In this document: piece after piece, positions 16,745-25,546 of the stretch
How the letters are laid out: every line of letters starts with the position of its first letter
Position numbering within the stretch: the stretch's first letter is position 1
DNA from: Fibrobacter sp.
GTDB taxonomy: Bacteria > Fibrobacterota > Fibrobacteria > Fibrobacterales > Fibrobacteraceae
Assembly (NCBI GenBank): GCA_017615055.1
Contig: JAGAAW010000103.1
Location: 1-41,923, forward strand
Reading direction: 5' to 3'
DNA: 41,923 nucleotides
Notes under the pieces: generated by a model
Told to the model about the DNA's origin: nothing
The model's input: only the letters and a program-made list of their open reading frames with translations
Databases searched by the model: none
Position numbers and translations under genes: made by a program

Positions 16745-16957
16745 TTACCAGTTGCCGATATTATTAACGGTCAACCCGATGAAAAATACGGCGAGGTAGC
16801 CGTACCATAGGCCCGTGAGCACGTAGTTGAGCCCGCGTTTGTACGCTTTCGGCTCGTTCTTGTTCTTCTCGCGGATAACGAGAATGTTCTTGCGCAAAAA
16901 GTACGCGCAGATTGCAAGACCGATAAGAGTAGCGAGAATCAGAAGTACGTAAGCCAT
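16745..16957 (-). CDS. Small two-helix membrane protein
   Basis: A 70-aa protein with two predicted membrane segments (about residues 3-19 and 46-66) separated by a basic loop, KNKNEPKAYKRG. Its function is not recognised. The start is well supported: a TATATT -10 on the minus strand ends 6 nt before the ATG, an arrangement shared with other genes here. It converges on the Nudix gene with no room for a terminator between the two stops. Confidence 0.65.
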   Translation of the reverse strand: MAYVLLILATLIGLAICAYFLRKNILVIREKNKNEPKAYKRGLNYVLTGLWYGYLAVFFIGLTVNNIGNW

Positions 16958-16963
16958 GCAGTA

Positions 16964-16969
16964 AATATA
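16964..16969 (-). promoter_or_regulatory. -10 element of the small membrane protein gene (leaderless arrangement)
   Basis: TATATT on the minus strand, followed by TACTGC and the ATG at 16957. There is no Shine-Dalgarno sequence. Confidence 0.55.
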
Positions 16970-17044
16970 ATAAATTCGTGTAGTTAGTGTGAGCCGAAGC
17001 CTTCGATGTTAAATCGGAAGTGTGTGGGTCTTGAACTGCGCGAC

Positions 17045-17734
17045 TTATAATAACTTGAGGAGAACTGGTGCGACGACCGCGGTGAAAAGCCCCGCAATCC
17101 CGATGGCAAGGCTGCTCATGGCACCCTGCACTTCGCCCATCTCCATGGCGCGGGTGGTACCGAGCGCGTGGCTCGCCGTTCCGATGGCGATTCCCTGCGC
17201 AACCTTGTGCTTGATGCGGCAGAACCTGCATACGGCGGGGGCTGCGACCGCACCCGTGATTCCCGTGACGGTAATCGCGATAATCGTTACCGAGGGGATG
17301 CCTCCAATCTGCGCCGAGATGACGCTACCCATCGGGATGGTGACGGACTTGGGCAAAAGCGAGAGCATGAGCGTATCGCTTAGCCCGAGTAGCTTGCTGA
17401 AAAGAATCACGCACGCGATCGAGGTAAGGCTACCTACGAAAATGCCTATAAGAATAGGCATCCAGAACTGCTTGAGTTTGGAGATTTGCCTGTAGAGCGG
17501 GATGGCGAGCACGACGGTGGCGGGCGAGAGCATCACCGAGATGTAGTCTCCGCCCACGTTGTAGCTTTCGAGGCTGATGCCCGTAATGAGCAGGAACCCG
17601 ACGATAAGGATGTTGCCTATCAGGAGCGGGTTCAGGAAGGAATACTTGAATCTTTTGCTGATGAATACGCCGGTTTCGAATGCGACGAGCGTGAGGAAGA
17701 TGCCGAACAGGGGAGAGTTGATGATGGCGTTCAT
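17045..17734 (-). CDS. lrgB: LrgB/CidB-family membrane protein
   Basis: Integral membrane protein of 229 aa, the larger partner of an LrgAB/CidAB pair. These pairs were first described as holin/antiholin-like proteins, and some are now linked to transport of pyruvate or other small carboxylates. Family segments are visible: GIFLTLVAFETGVFISKR near the N-terminus, NPLLIGNILIVGFLL, LLPKSVTIPMGSVIS and the C-terminal GIAIGTASHALGTTRAMEMG. The length is normal. Its start overlaps the stop of lrgA by 4 nt, giving translational coupling. Between it and the small membrane gene (16958-17044) nothing else was seen. Confidence 0.92.
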   Translation of the reverse strand: MNAIINSPLFGIFLTLVAFETGVFISKRFKYSFLNPLLIGNILIVGFLLITGISLESYNVGGDYISVMLSPATVVLAIPLYRQISKLKQFWMPILIGIFVGSLTSIACVILFSKLLGLSDTLMLSLLPKSVTIPMGSVISAQIGGIPSVTIIAITVTGITGAVAAPAVCRFCRIKHKVAQGIAIGTASHALGTTRAMEMGEVQGAMSSLAIGIAGLFTAVVAPVLLKLL

Positions 17735-18114
17735 TTGTCGCCCCCGTCGGATGTTTTTCCGCTATGGCGTTCCTGCCTACGGATGAGGAACTGGGTTGTC
17801 CAGCCGCCCATGGCGATGGTCACGAGCGTGAAGGCAATGCACAGGAACAGCAAGAGTGGCCATTTGGAAAGGATGTCGTCGCCGACGGCCATAATGGCGA
17901 TGCTCGGCGGCAAGAAAAACAGCGCGAGGTGCTTCAGGAAAAAGTTCGAAACTCCCGAAATCTGCTCCGGCTTGATAACTTTTGTACAAAGTAATATCAG
18001 GAGTAGGACCATGCCGATAATGTTGCCCGGGAGGGGCACGCCCACGATGCGGTGGAGGAACTCCCCGGCAAGGCAGATGGCGAAAATGACGGCAAGTTGG
18101 AGCGGGATTCTCAT
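17731..18114 (-). CDS. lrgA: LrgA/CidA-family membrane protein
   Basis: A 127-aa membrane protein, the smaller partner of LrgB. It has four hydrophobic segments and the family signature PLPGNIIGMVLLLILL near residues 28-41, with FFLPPSIAIMAVGD further on. The start ATG at 18114 gives a normal length; the same frame stays open far upstream, but that stretch is antisense to fmt. The 42-nt gap to fmt must hold promoters for both divergent genes: an A/T-rich AATATAGAATATAC stretch reads as -10-like on both strands. The C-terminus overlaps the lrgB start by 4 nt. Confidence 0.92.
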   Translation of the reverse strand: MRIPLQLAVIFAICLAGEFLHRIVGVPLPGNIIGMVLLLILLCTKVIKPEQISGVSNFFLKHLALFFLPPSIAIMAVGDDILSKWPLLLFLCIAFTLVTIAMGGWTTQFLIRRQERHSGKTSDGGDK

Positions 18115-18143
18115 TGCGGGGGTAAATTTAGAAAAGTATATTC

Positions 18144-18149
18144 TATATT
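18144..18149 (+). promoter_or_regulatory. -10 element of fmt (leaderless arrangement)
   Basis: TATATT followed by 7 nt and the fmt ATG at 18157. The spacer TCGTACT resembles the TCTTACC before the STAS gene. There is no Shine-Dalgarno sequence and no obvious -35. Confidence 0.6.
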
Positions 18150-18156
18150 TCGTACT

Positions 18157-19083
18157 ATGAAAGTCGTATTTATGGGAACGCCGGAATTCGCGGCCTGTTT
18201 TTTGAAGCATCTCAAGGAATCTGATTTGGCGGACGTGGTGGCTGTAGTCACGCAGCCGGACCGCCCCGCAGGGCGCGGGCGCGTGTTGACGCCCCCGCCA
18301 GTTAAGCAACTGGCGCTCGAATACGGGCTCCCCGTTATGCAGCCGGAGGACTTGGATTCGCCCGAATTCGAGAGCGCCCTGCGCGCCTACAATGCGGACC
18401 TCTTTGTGGTCGTGGCCTACTCTATCCTCCCGAGGAACATCCTGGGTATTGCGAAGTTCGGCGCCGTGAACGTTCACGGGAGCCTGTTGCCCAAGTACCG
18501 CGGTGCCGCCCCGGTACAGCGTGCTATTGCCGATGGCCTTCCCGAAACGGGCGTGACGGTTTTCCGCTTGGACGAGAAGATGGACCACGGCCCGATTCTT
18601 GCCCAGAGGGTGGTCGCTATCGACCATCAGGACACGACGGCTAGCCTGCTCGAAAAGATGGTTGCTCCCGGTTGCGAGGCGCTGGACGATGCGATGCTTC
18701 AGCTTATAGAAGGCCGCGAGAACGACATAAAGCAAGATCACGTGCTGGCGACGGGCGCTCGGAAAATCAAGAAAGAAGAAGGCCTGATCGATTTCAATTT
18801 GCCGGCGAAGGTCATTCACGATAGAATCCGCGCGTTCAACCCGTGGCCGGGAGGCTACGGCAAACTGGGCGGCCGCATGGTTTACCTGCGCAAGACGGAT
18901 ACTCCGGAGAACGGCCCGAAGCTTGCCCCGGGTGCCGTGGAATTCAAGGACAACCGCCTGTACGTGGGTACGGGCGAGGGCCTGCTTGAAGTTCTTGAAA
19001 TTCAGGCCGAAGGCAAGAAGCCGATGCCTGTTGCCGACTTTATGCGTGGAATTCAGAACCGTGAAGGGCTTTGCTTTTGCTAG
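18157..19083 (+). CDS. fmt: Methionyl-tRNA formyltransferase
   Basis: Formylates initiator Met-tRNA with 10-formyl-THF, 308 aa. The N-terminal Rossmann-like domain opens with KVVFMGTPEFA. The catalytic residues are N105, H107 (VNVHGSLLPKYRG) and D143 (KMDHGPI), matching N108/H110/D146 of the E. coli enzyme. The C-terminal OB-like tRNA-binding domain, with RAFNPWPGGY, is complete. The ATG at 18157 gives the family N-terminus; the frame extends upstream to 18052, but that part is antisense to lrgA. The next gene, rsmB, starts inside the end of fmt, as in many bacteria where the two form an operon. Confidence 0.96.
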   Translation: MKVVFMGTPEFAACFLKHLKESDLADVVAVVTQPDRPAGRGRVLTPPPVKQLALEYGLPVMQPEDLDSPEFESALRAYNADLFVVVAYSILPRNILGIAKFGAVNVHGSLLPKYRGAAPVQRAIADGLPETGVTVFRLDEKMDHGPILAQRVVAIDHQDTTASLLEKMVAPGCEALDDAMLQLIEGRENDIKQDHVLATGARKIKKEEGLIDFNLPAKVIHDRIRAFNPWPGGYGKLGGRMVYLRKTDTPENGPKLAPGAVEFKDNRLYVGTGEGLLEVLEIQAEGKKPMPVADFMRGIQNREGLCFC

Positions 19084-20327
19084 ATGAATCCCTGAAAGAA
19101 CGCATGGATGCGTACCGCGTGCTTCTGCTTTGGCAGAAGGAAGGCGCCTTTATCAAGGAGAGCGGGCTTTCGCCTTTCGCGATGGAACTTGCGCTGGGCG
19201 TGTGCCGCAGGCATCTGTACCTGCAGTACTTTGTGAAGTCGCTCGTGAAGAAAAAGCCTTCGCCCGAAGTGTGTACGGTTCTTGAACTCGGGATATTCCA
19301 GATGTTCTTCATGGAAGTGCCGGACCACGCCGCCGTATCGACAAGCGTGGAACTCACGAAGGCGGCGAACCTTGGCGAAGGTTCCGCGCGGCTCGTGAAC
19401 GCCGTGCTGCATTCCGCGCGGAGGTCCGGCCTGCCTGCACTCCCGCAACAGCGCGTGCGTCGCGTGAGCATCGAGAATTCCGTGCCCGAATGGTTGGTGC
19501 GCCGTTGGTTTGATATATACGGCGGTGACCGTGCCGAAGCTCTCGCGAAGGCGACTCTCGAACGTCCTGTGGAATGGATTCGCGTGAACCTGCAGAAGAC
19601 TTCCGCACCGGTACTTGCCCAGAAACTCGGGCTTACGGGTGCAAGCATCCTCTATGACCGCTACATCCAGGTGCCCGAGGATGCGAAACTCAAGGCAATT
19701 CTGGAATCCGATGCATTTGCGAATGGTGAATTTAGTTTGCAGAATCCTTCCGCGTACGAGGTCGTGAAGTTGCTCGACCTGAAGCCTAACCAGAAGGTTT
19801 GGGACGCGTGTGCTGCACCGGGTGGCAAGTCCGCGCTTATGGCCGAGATGGAGCCTGCGCTCGATATCCTTGCAAGCGATGTGTCTGAGTTTCGTGTAGA
19901 AAAGATGCATGATTTGGTGGATCGCCTCGGCCTCAAGAATGTTCGGCTCGAATGCATTGACGTCCTTGCGTGCAACGGGGTTGTTGACGGCAAGTTCGAC
20001 CGAGTGCTTCTCGATGTCCCGTGCAGCAACATGGGCGTGATGGCACGCAGGCCCGAATCAAAGTACCGCATTACACCGGAATCCGTCAAGGAACTTGCGG
20101 AACTGCAGTATGGCATTCTGAAATCGGCATCGGCAATGCTGGCCCAGGACGGCGTGCTCGTCTATGCCACGTGCAGTCCGGACCCGGTAGAAACGATGCA
20201 GGTCGTGAACCGCTTCGTTAAGGCGCACCCTGAATTTGTCAAGCGCGGTGAACCCGTATTCCCGGGAGCCGAAGATGCTCGTTTTGATGGATTTTTTGCA
20301 CAAGCACTAGAACGGAAAAAGGTATGA
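19071..20327 (+). CDS. rsmB: 16S rRNA cytosine-C5 methyltransferase RsmB-like
   Basis: SAM-dependent rRNA (cytosine-C5) methyltransferase of the RsmB/Sun family, 418 aa. The first 125 residues are a NusB-like RNA-binding domain. The methyltransferase domain shows the SAM motif DACAAPGGKS at 245-254, motif IV DVPCSNMG with C318, and motif VI ATCSPDPVE with C368, the nucleophile position. The start is unclear: TTG 19071 and TTG 19077 overlap fmt, while ATG 19104 (MDAYRVLL) lies just after it; AAGGG at 19064-19068 favours 19077. It overlaps the following barrel gene by 4 nt. Identity is well supported by fmt linkage and the NusB domain. Confidence 0.92.
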   Translation: MLLLDESLKERMDAYRVLLLWQKEGAFIKESGLSPFAMELALGVCRRHLYLQYFVKSLVKKKPSPEVCTVLELGIFQMFFMEVPDHAAVSTSVELTKAANLGEGSARLVNAVLHSARRSGLPALPQQRVRRVSIENSVPEWLVRRWFDIYGGDRAEALAKATLERPVEWIRVNLQKTSAPVLAQKLGLTGASILYDRYIQVPEDAKLKAILESDAFANGEFSLQNPSAYEVVKLLDLKPNQKVWDACAAPGGKSALMAEMEPALDILASDVSEFRVEKMHDLVDRLGLKNVRLECIDVLACNGVVDGKFDRVLLDVPCSNMGVMARRPESKYRITPESVKELAELQYGILKSASAMLAQDGVLVYATCSPDPVETMQVVNRFVKAHPEFVKRGEPVFPGAEDARFDGFFAQALERKKV

Positions 20328-20908
20328 AACTGAAACTTATTTTATCTGCAGCAGTCTTGTGCCTTGCGACGATGCCGTTCGCGCAGGACCCTGCGGATTC
20401 CGCTTTTTCGAAAGTCTATGTATCTATCGAAGGTGGTGAACTGTACCCCTTCGGTGACCTACAGGATGCCGTGGAGAATGCCTTCTACGGTGGGGTAGGG
20501 CTGCGCTACAGTTACTGGGATGACTTTGACGGCTTTGTTCATTTCAACTATGCCTACGTGAAGGTTCGTGCCGAAGGGATTCCATTCCCGGGCGTCCACC
20601 AGTTCGTGGGTCGCCTCGGGCTTGACTGGCACTGGAAACATATCCGCCCGCTGGCAGTGGGTGCCGGCTTTACCTGCAACTGGACGCGCGCCGATAGCGA
20701 TGACGAGGAAAAGTACTATTCCGGTCGTGGCGGCATGCTGCTCGATAACGAGACAGAATTCGGGTGGTTCGCCCGTGTGAACATGCCGTTCCTCTACTTC
20801 AAGGACTTTACGGCGGGCCTGAATGTACTCTGGGAAGAACTTTGGACGCTCCCGGAAAGGTCGAATATGCTCACCGTGGGCTTCTACATTGAAAGGAGGG
20901 TCTGGTAA
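20324..20908 (+). CDS. Small outer-membrane beta-barrel protein
   Basis: A 194-aa protein with an export signal of about 20 residues ending in PFAQ. The mature part has strand pairs of the small 8-strand barrel type: KVYVSIEGGELYPFG, YGGVGLRYSYWDDFDGFVHFNYAYV, LGLDWHWKHIRPLAVGAGF and a C-terminal MLTVGFYIERRVW ending in an aromatic residue. No enzymatic motif was seen. The ATG overlaps the rsmB stop (ATGA), and the stop overlaps the next start (TAATG), so it is coupled to both neighbours. The link of envelope genes to the fmt-rsmB operon is probably organisational. Confidence 0.75.
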   Translation: MKLKLILSAAVLCLATMPFAQDPADSAFSKVYVSIEGGELYPFGDLQDAVENAFYGGVGLRYSYWDDFDGFVHFNYAYVKVRAEGIPFPGVHQFVGRLGLDWHWKHIRPLAVGAGFTCNWTRADSDDEEKYYSGRGGMLLDNETEFGWFARVNMPFLYFKDFTAGLNVLWEELWTLPERSNMLTVGFYIERRVW

Positions 20909-22620
20909 TGAAATTCTCCTCATTGTTGACAACGTTGTCTGTTGCATCGCTTGCAGTGTTTGCGAATGCAGCGATTGACCCCGAGATGGAGGGCATGGAA
21001 CCGGTGAGCCGCGATGACGGCACGTTCCTTGTCGGTGGGCCTACATACTATTTTGACCGCATTCTCAGTGCAGGCGGAATTCACTCCGAAAGTGAAATCT
21101 GGACACCAGCCAAGCTGAATAACCGCTTGCTGTTTAACCGTATGTCGGTGCTGCCCTCGTGGGACCCGATGGAGCCTTCCGTGTGGGTCAAGACGGGTAA
21201 TGAACTGGGCGATATGATCTACCAGGATGTAATTACCGAGTATGACAGGCCGACGAACCGCACGCCGATTCTGGAAGGCGGTTTCAGGACCCCGAGTTTC
21301 AAGGGGTTCTGGGCGACTGCGCGCGGTTTCCAGGATGATCACTATTCTGCACGAACTGCGGGCTACCGCAAGAAGATTGTTTCTGACGAGTTTGCCATCT
21401 TTGGCGAAAACTACCCGATGTTCAGTTCCATTTATGGCGGGCTTGGTTTTACGAACGATTTCGTTAACGCCTATGCGCTGGCGGGTGAGGAATACCTGTG
21501 GGAATATGCCGAATCTTCCCGCTGGATTCCCGTACACATGAAGCCCCGCGTGCAGGGACATGTCGATTTCTGGAACCTTGCGCTGAATGTTGCGTACGAG
21601 CATGCGGAATACCAGGATGTGCGTGTCGAGGAATCTGGCGAACGAGACGAGGTGAACGGCTCCGTGCTTTATAGTTGCGGTGCAGAATGCCAGAAGGGTA
21701 TTTTCCAGATTTCGGCGGGCATGGCGTTCCGCTTTGTGAGTGACGATGGCGATGTTTATACTGGCCTCGATAACGACCGCGTGCTTTGGCCGTTCATGCA
21801 GTTGCGTGTGCAACCGCTTCGCTGGCTTCGTGCCGATGTCATGTTCGGCATGAACGATTCTGACTGGCTTGTGCAGGATAGCATCGAGATGGGCTCGCCT
21901 TTCCCGGTGAAGGGAATGGGCGTTACGGTGGGCGTCAAGAATATTTCAGGTACGCGTCTGAACCCGCTCGCCGATGACGTCGAATACTTTACCATGAAGG
22001 GTGTCAGTGACGATATAGACCTTGCGCCGGATGGCCAGATGAACTTGGTGCAGGCCTACCTTGCGTTTGCCGATACGGTTGCTTCCGTTTCGCTGGGCGG
22101 GCGCGCGACCTTTTGGGCCGAACACGGTGCCGAGACGTTTGACGTGGAAGGCTATGTGGAAGATGGTGGTTTTGAGTTCCGCTATGGCGATGTGGCGCGT
22201 ATAAATTCCTGGATCAAGGGCATTACGGGCGAACTCTGGATTGATGCCTGGCTGGAGGATATGTTCAAGTTCCGTGCTCTTGCCGGTTTTGAACGTATTG
22301 ACGGGCCTATGGAACGCTTCGAGGTGACTCCGGCGGAATACTTTGTCGCCTTTACCGGTGACTGGCTTATCCGCAAGAGTTTCCGCGTGTCGCATTCGCT
22401 GCGTTTCAGGAGCGATGCGCAGTGGAACCTGCGTGGCCATGACCCGCTTGTCGTGAAGGGCGATTGGTACTGGGACGCTACATTCGAACAGCAGTTCCCG
22501 AGGTTCGGGCTTTACCTTACCGGAACGCTCATTCATGTGCTTGCCGACGAGGTGGTGCAAGTGCCTAACGGTGACTACGACCGCATCCGCTTTGTCTGCA
22601 CCGTCAAGAAGACGTTCTAG
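20908..22620 (+). CDS. Large outer-membrane beta-barrel protein of unknown function
   Basis: A 570-aa envelope protein. The signal peptide (about residues 1-22) ends in ANAA. The remainder has regular amphipathic strands rich in Trp, Tyr and Phe, acidic loops and a C-terminal strand ending VKKTF, as for a Bam substrate. The paired strand-turn units (for example QISAGMAFRFVSDDGD and LRVQPLRWLRADVMFGMNDSDW) suggest a porin-like barrel of 14 or more strands. No known family was recognised. Its stop codon and that of convergent mutY share the CTAG at 22617-22620, leaving no terminator between them. Confidence 0.72.
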   Translation: MKFSSLLTTLSVASLAVFANAAIDPEMEGMEPVSRDDGTFLVGGPTYYFDRILSAGGIHSESEIWTPAKLNNRLLFNRMSVLPSWDPMEPSVWVKTGNELGDMIYQDVITEYDRPTNRTPILEGGFRTPSFKGFWATARGFQDDHYSARTAGYRKKIVSDEFAIFGENYPMFSSIYGGLGFTNDFVNAYALAGEEYLWEYAESSRWIPVHMKPRVQGHVDFWNLALNVAYEHAEYQDVRVEESGERDEVNGSVLYSCGAECQKGIFQISAGMAFRFVSDDGDVYTGLDNDRVLWPFMQLRVQPLRWLRADVMFGMNDSDWLVQDSIEMGSPFPVKGMGVTVGVKNISGTRLNPLADDVEYFTMKGVSDDIDLAPDGQMNLVQAYLAFADTVASVSLGGRATFWAEHGAETFDVEGYVEDGGFEFRYGDVARINSWIKGITGELWIDAWLEDMFKFRALAGFERIDGPMERFEVTPAEYFVAFTGDWLIRKSFRVSHSLRFRSDAQWNLRGHDPLVVKGDWYWDATFEQQFPRFGLYLTGTLIHVLADEVVQVPNGDYDRIRFVCTVKKTF

Positions 22621-23735
22621 CGAAAGGCGAGCTTAATTGCCTTTAAACTGAAGCTGTTTGCGAATTTTTTCGCGGTGGCTTCTTTTTTTACCCATGTTGC
22701 GTTGAATCGCGGGTCGATTTTGTTGCCCGAACTGGCGACGCATTTGCTCGCCTTTGTCGAAAGCTTTACGTGCAGAACCCTGCATTCAATCTTGTGCACC
22801 GTGATGTTATGCCGGAAACTCCCGCATTCCTTGATAGAGACAACGTTGTCTGCGTTAAGGTAGGCTTCCGCTTCTGCGGGCAAACCCGCGGTGGCGTTCC
22901 TCGGGCTTTCAAAATGCGGGAGTGTCGCCTGCCCCGCAAGGAACGCTTGCCCGGCGGATACGGCAAGTAACTTGCCGTCGGCGCTTTCTACGACAAGCGC
23001 CGTGCCGTGCCAATCCCTCTGCGTGCGTTCGCGTTTGGGCGGGAACTCTCCGGTGCGCCCTTCGGTATAGGCACGGCATCCGCCGTTTAGCGGGCAGTTT
23101 GCGCAGTCGGGATTCTTGCTCCTGCATACGGTGCGCCCGAGTTCCATCAGGGCCTCGTTATGCATGTATGCCTTGGGCGAGTCTGCGACCTCGCGGGCGT
23201 ATTTCCAATAGGCCTCGGCGCAACTTTCATTCTTTCCTGCGCTCGCCTTGTCTGTCGGCAGAAAATCGAGCGCGTAAAAACGTGCGAAGATGCGGACTAG
23301 ATTCCCGTCCAGGATTGCTTCTTTCTGGTGGTAGGCGAGGCTGAGAATTGCCCCTGCGGTGTACGCGCCTATTCCCGGCAGTGCTTCCAGTTCCTTGCGT
23401 GTCCGCGGCATCTCGCAACGCGCATTATGCATTTCGCTCACCATCTTCGCTGTCTTCAGTATATTCCTGGCGCGGCTGTAGTACCCGAGCCCCTGCCAGT
23501 ACCGGAACACTTCCTCCTCGTTCGCCTTGGCGAGAGTCTCGATATCCGGGAAGCGCTCCATCCACTTTATGTAGTAGTCGCGAACCGTCGCGACCTGCGT
23601 CTGCTGCAACATCGTTTCGCTGATCCATACCGCATACGGGTCGCGTGGCGCGTCCAAATCTGCGGGCCTCCACGGGAGCGTTGCCGCATTTTTCTTGAAC
23701 CACTCGCGCAAACGTTTTAGGATGTTGCTTTCCAT
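22617..23735 (-). CDS. mutY: A/G-specific adenine DNA glycosylase MutY
   Basis: Removes adenine mispaired with 8-oxoguanine, 372 aa. The helix-hairpin-helix glycosylase domain carries E40 in WISETMLQQTQV and catalytic D143 in LPGIGAYTAGAI...ILDGNLVR. The [4Fe-4S] ligands are C204, C211, C214 and C220, spaced C-x6-C-x2-C-x5-C. The C-terminal 140 residues should be the Nudix-like 8-oxoG-reading domain, but are poorly conserved and end in a lysine/alanine-rich stretch. The start is supported by a TATATT -10 ending 6 nt before the ATG, with no Shine-Dalgarno sequence. Confidence 0.95.
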   Translation of the reverse strand: MESNILKRLREWFKKNAATLPWRPADLDAPRDPYAVWISETMLQQTQVATVRDYYIKWMERFPDIETLAKANEEEVFRYWQGLGYYSRARNILKTAKMVSEMHNARCEMPRTRKELEALPGIGAYTAGAILSLAYHQKEAILDGNLVRIFARFYALDFLPTDKASAGKNESCAEAYWKYAREVADSPKAYMHNEALMELGRTVCRSKNPDCANCPLNGGCRAYTEGRTGEFPPKRERTQRDWHGTALVVESADGKLLAVSAGQAFLAGQATLPHFESPRNATAGLPAEAEAYLNADNVVSIKECGSFRHNITVHKIECRVLHVKLSTKASKCVASSGNKIDPRFNATWVKKEATAKKFANSFSLKAIKLAFR

Positions 23736-23741
23736 GCGTCA

Positions 23742-23747
23742 AATATA
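23742..23747 (-). promoter_or_regulatory. -10 element of mutY (leaderless arrangement)
   Basis: TATATT on the minus strand, then TGACGC and the mutY ATG at 23735. There is no Shine-Dalgarno sequence in the 6-nt gap. Confidence 0.6.
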
Positions 23748-23844
23748 TCAATATTGGGTGCGTCGCTTGCCCGGGCGGGTGCGCGTTTTTTGTATTATTG
23801 AACGGAGAAATAAAAACCTGTAACCTGATATCTGGAACCTGAAT

Positions 23845-25539
23845 ATGGCCGAACAGAATAAAGCAGAAAAATTCGTTTTCTACATGTACAAGATGACCAA
23901 GTCGTACCCGCCTAACAAGGAGGTGCTGAAGGACATTTCCCTCAGTTTCTATTACGGCGCAAAGATTGGCATCATCGGCCAGAACGGTGCCGGTAAGTCG
24001 ACGCTTTTGCGCATCATGGCGGGCATCGACAAGGAATTCCAGGGCGAAGCCTGGATTGAACCGGGCCGCACCGCAGGCTACCTGCCGCAGGAACCGCAGC
24101 TGGACCCGAACTTGACCGTCAAGGAAAACGTGATGCAGGCTGTGGCCAAGAAGCAGGCCGTGCTCGACCGCTTCAACGAGATTTCCATGAAGTTTGCCGA
24201 ACCCATGGAAGACGACGAGATGAACAAGCTCCTCGACGAACAGGCGAAGCTCCAGGACATCATAGACGCGCAGGATTTGTGGAGCCTCGACCGCAATATC
24301 GAAATTGCAATGGACGCCCTTCGCTGCCCGCCGGGCGATTGGCCGGTGACGAACCTCTCTGGCGGTGAAAAGCGCCGCGTGGCCCTTTGCCGCTTGCTTT
24401 TGGAAGAACCGGATTTGCTGTTGCTCGACGAACCGACGAACCACCTGGATGCTGAAACGGTTGCCTGGCTCGAACGCCACCTCCGCGAATACAAGGGCTC
24501 CGTGATTCTCGTGACGCACGACCGTTACTTCCTCGACAACGTGACGAACTGGATTCTGGAAATCGACCGCGGCCGCGGCATTCCTTGGGAAGGCAATTAC
24601 GCCCAGTGGCTCGACCAGAAGCTCGAACGCCTCCGCGGCGAAGAGAAGGGCGAATCCGACAGGCAGAAGCGTTTGGCTCGCGAACAGGAATGGGTTAAGC
24701 AGAGCCCGAAGGCGCGCCAGGCCAAGAGCAAGGCCCGTCTCAAGGCTTACGAGGAACTCTTGGCCGAGGATTCCCGCGAACAGATCAAGGTGGCGCAGAT
24801 TCACATTGCGAACGGCAAGCGCTTGGGCGATATCGTTATTCAGGCGGAACACCTGCAGAAGGCCTTTGGCGACAAGGTGCTGTTCGACGATTTGAACTTC
24901 AACCTGCCGCGCTCCGGCATTGTGGGCATCATTGGCCCGAACGGTGCAGGTAAGACAACGTTGTTCAAGATGATTATGGGTCAGGAAAAGCCCGATGGCG
25001 GTACGCTCAAGATTGGCGAGACTGTGGAAATCATCAGCATGGAACAGGGCCGCGACAGCCTTGACGACAGCAAGACCGTGTGGGAAGAAATCACCGGCGG
25101 TAACGACGAGATTATGGTGGGCGACCGCAAGATGAACGGCCGCGCCTATTGTGGGCTCTTCAACTTCACGGGTGCTGCCCAGCAGAAAAAGCTCACCACG
25201 CTTTCGGGCGGTGAACGCAACCGCGTGCTCATGGCGAAGAACCTGCAGAAGCCGGGCAATCTGTTGTTCCTCGACGAACCGACCAACGACTTGGACATCG
25301 AAACGTTGCAGGCTCTGGAACAGGCAATTCTCAAGTTCGCTGGCTGCGCCGTGATTATCTCGCATGACCGCTGGTTCCTGGACCGCATCGCCACGCACAT
25401 CCTCGCTTACGAAGGCGATTCGAAGGTCGTGTGGTTCGAAGGCAACTGGAGCGAGTATGAAGCCGACCGCAAGAAGCGTCTTGGCGAAGATGCCGACAAC
25501 CCGAAGCCCATCAGGTACAAGACTCTCACGAGACAGTAA
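23845..25539 (+). CDS. ettA: Energy-dependent translational throttle protein EttA (ABC-F)
   Basis: ABC-F ATPase, 564 aa, that binds the ribosomal E site and gates early elongation according to energy state. There are two ABC domains: Walker A GQNGAGKST at 45-53 with LSGGEKRR and LLLLDEPTNHLDAE, and GPNGAGKTT at about 364-372 with LSGGERNR and LFLDEPTNDLDIE. The arm and interdomain linker rich in Lys, Arg and Glu lie between, including a WVKQSPKARQAKSKARL segment typical of EttA. No membrane domain is present. The leader has three AACCTG units at 23815-23841. It ends at an unusual terminator region at 25547-25621. Confidence 0.96.
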   Translation: MAEQNKAEKFVFYMYKMTKSYPPNKEVLKDISLSFYYGAKIGIIGQNGAGKSTLLRIMAGIDKEFQGEAWIEPGRTAGYLPQEPQLDPNLTVKENVMQAVAKKQAVLDRFNEISMKFAEPMEDDEMNKLLDEQAKLQDIIDAQDLWSLDRNIEIAMDALRCPPGDWPVTNLSGGEKRRVALCRLLLEEPDLLLLDEPTNHLDAETVAWLERHLREYKGSVILVTHDRYFLDNVTNWILEIDRGRGIPWEGNYAQWLDQKLERLRGEEKGESDRQKRLAREQEWVKQSPKARQAKSKARLKAYEELLAEDSREQIKVAQIHIANGKRLGDIVIQAEHLQKAFGDKVLFDDLNFNLPRSGIVGIIGPNGAGKTTLFKMIMGQEKPDGGTLKIGETVEIISMEQGRDSLDDSKTVWEEITGGNDEIMVGDRKMNGRAYCGLFNFTGAAQQKKLTTLSGGERNRVLMAKNLQKPGNLLFLDEPTNDLDIETLQALEQAILKFAGCAVIISHDRWFLDRIATHILAYEGDSKVVWFEGNWSEYEADRKKRLGEDADNPKPIRYKTLTRQ

Positions 25540-25546
25540 TTAAAAA

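Noticed and set aside
16970..17044. Possible tRNA between the small membrane gene and lrgB
   Set aside because: No acceptor/T-arm pairing or GTTCGA-type loop could be formed.
18115..18819. Upstream extension of the lrgA reading frame (total frame 17731-18819 on the minus strand)
   Set aside because: It is antisense to fmt, has no LrgA-like sequence, and the ATG at 18114 gives the exact family length.
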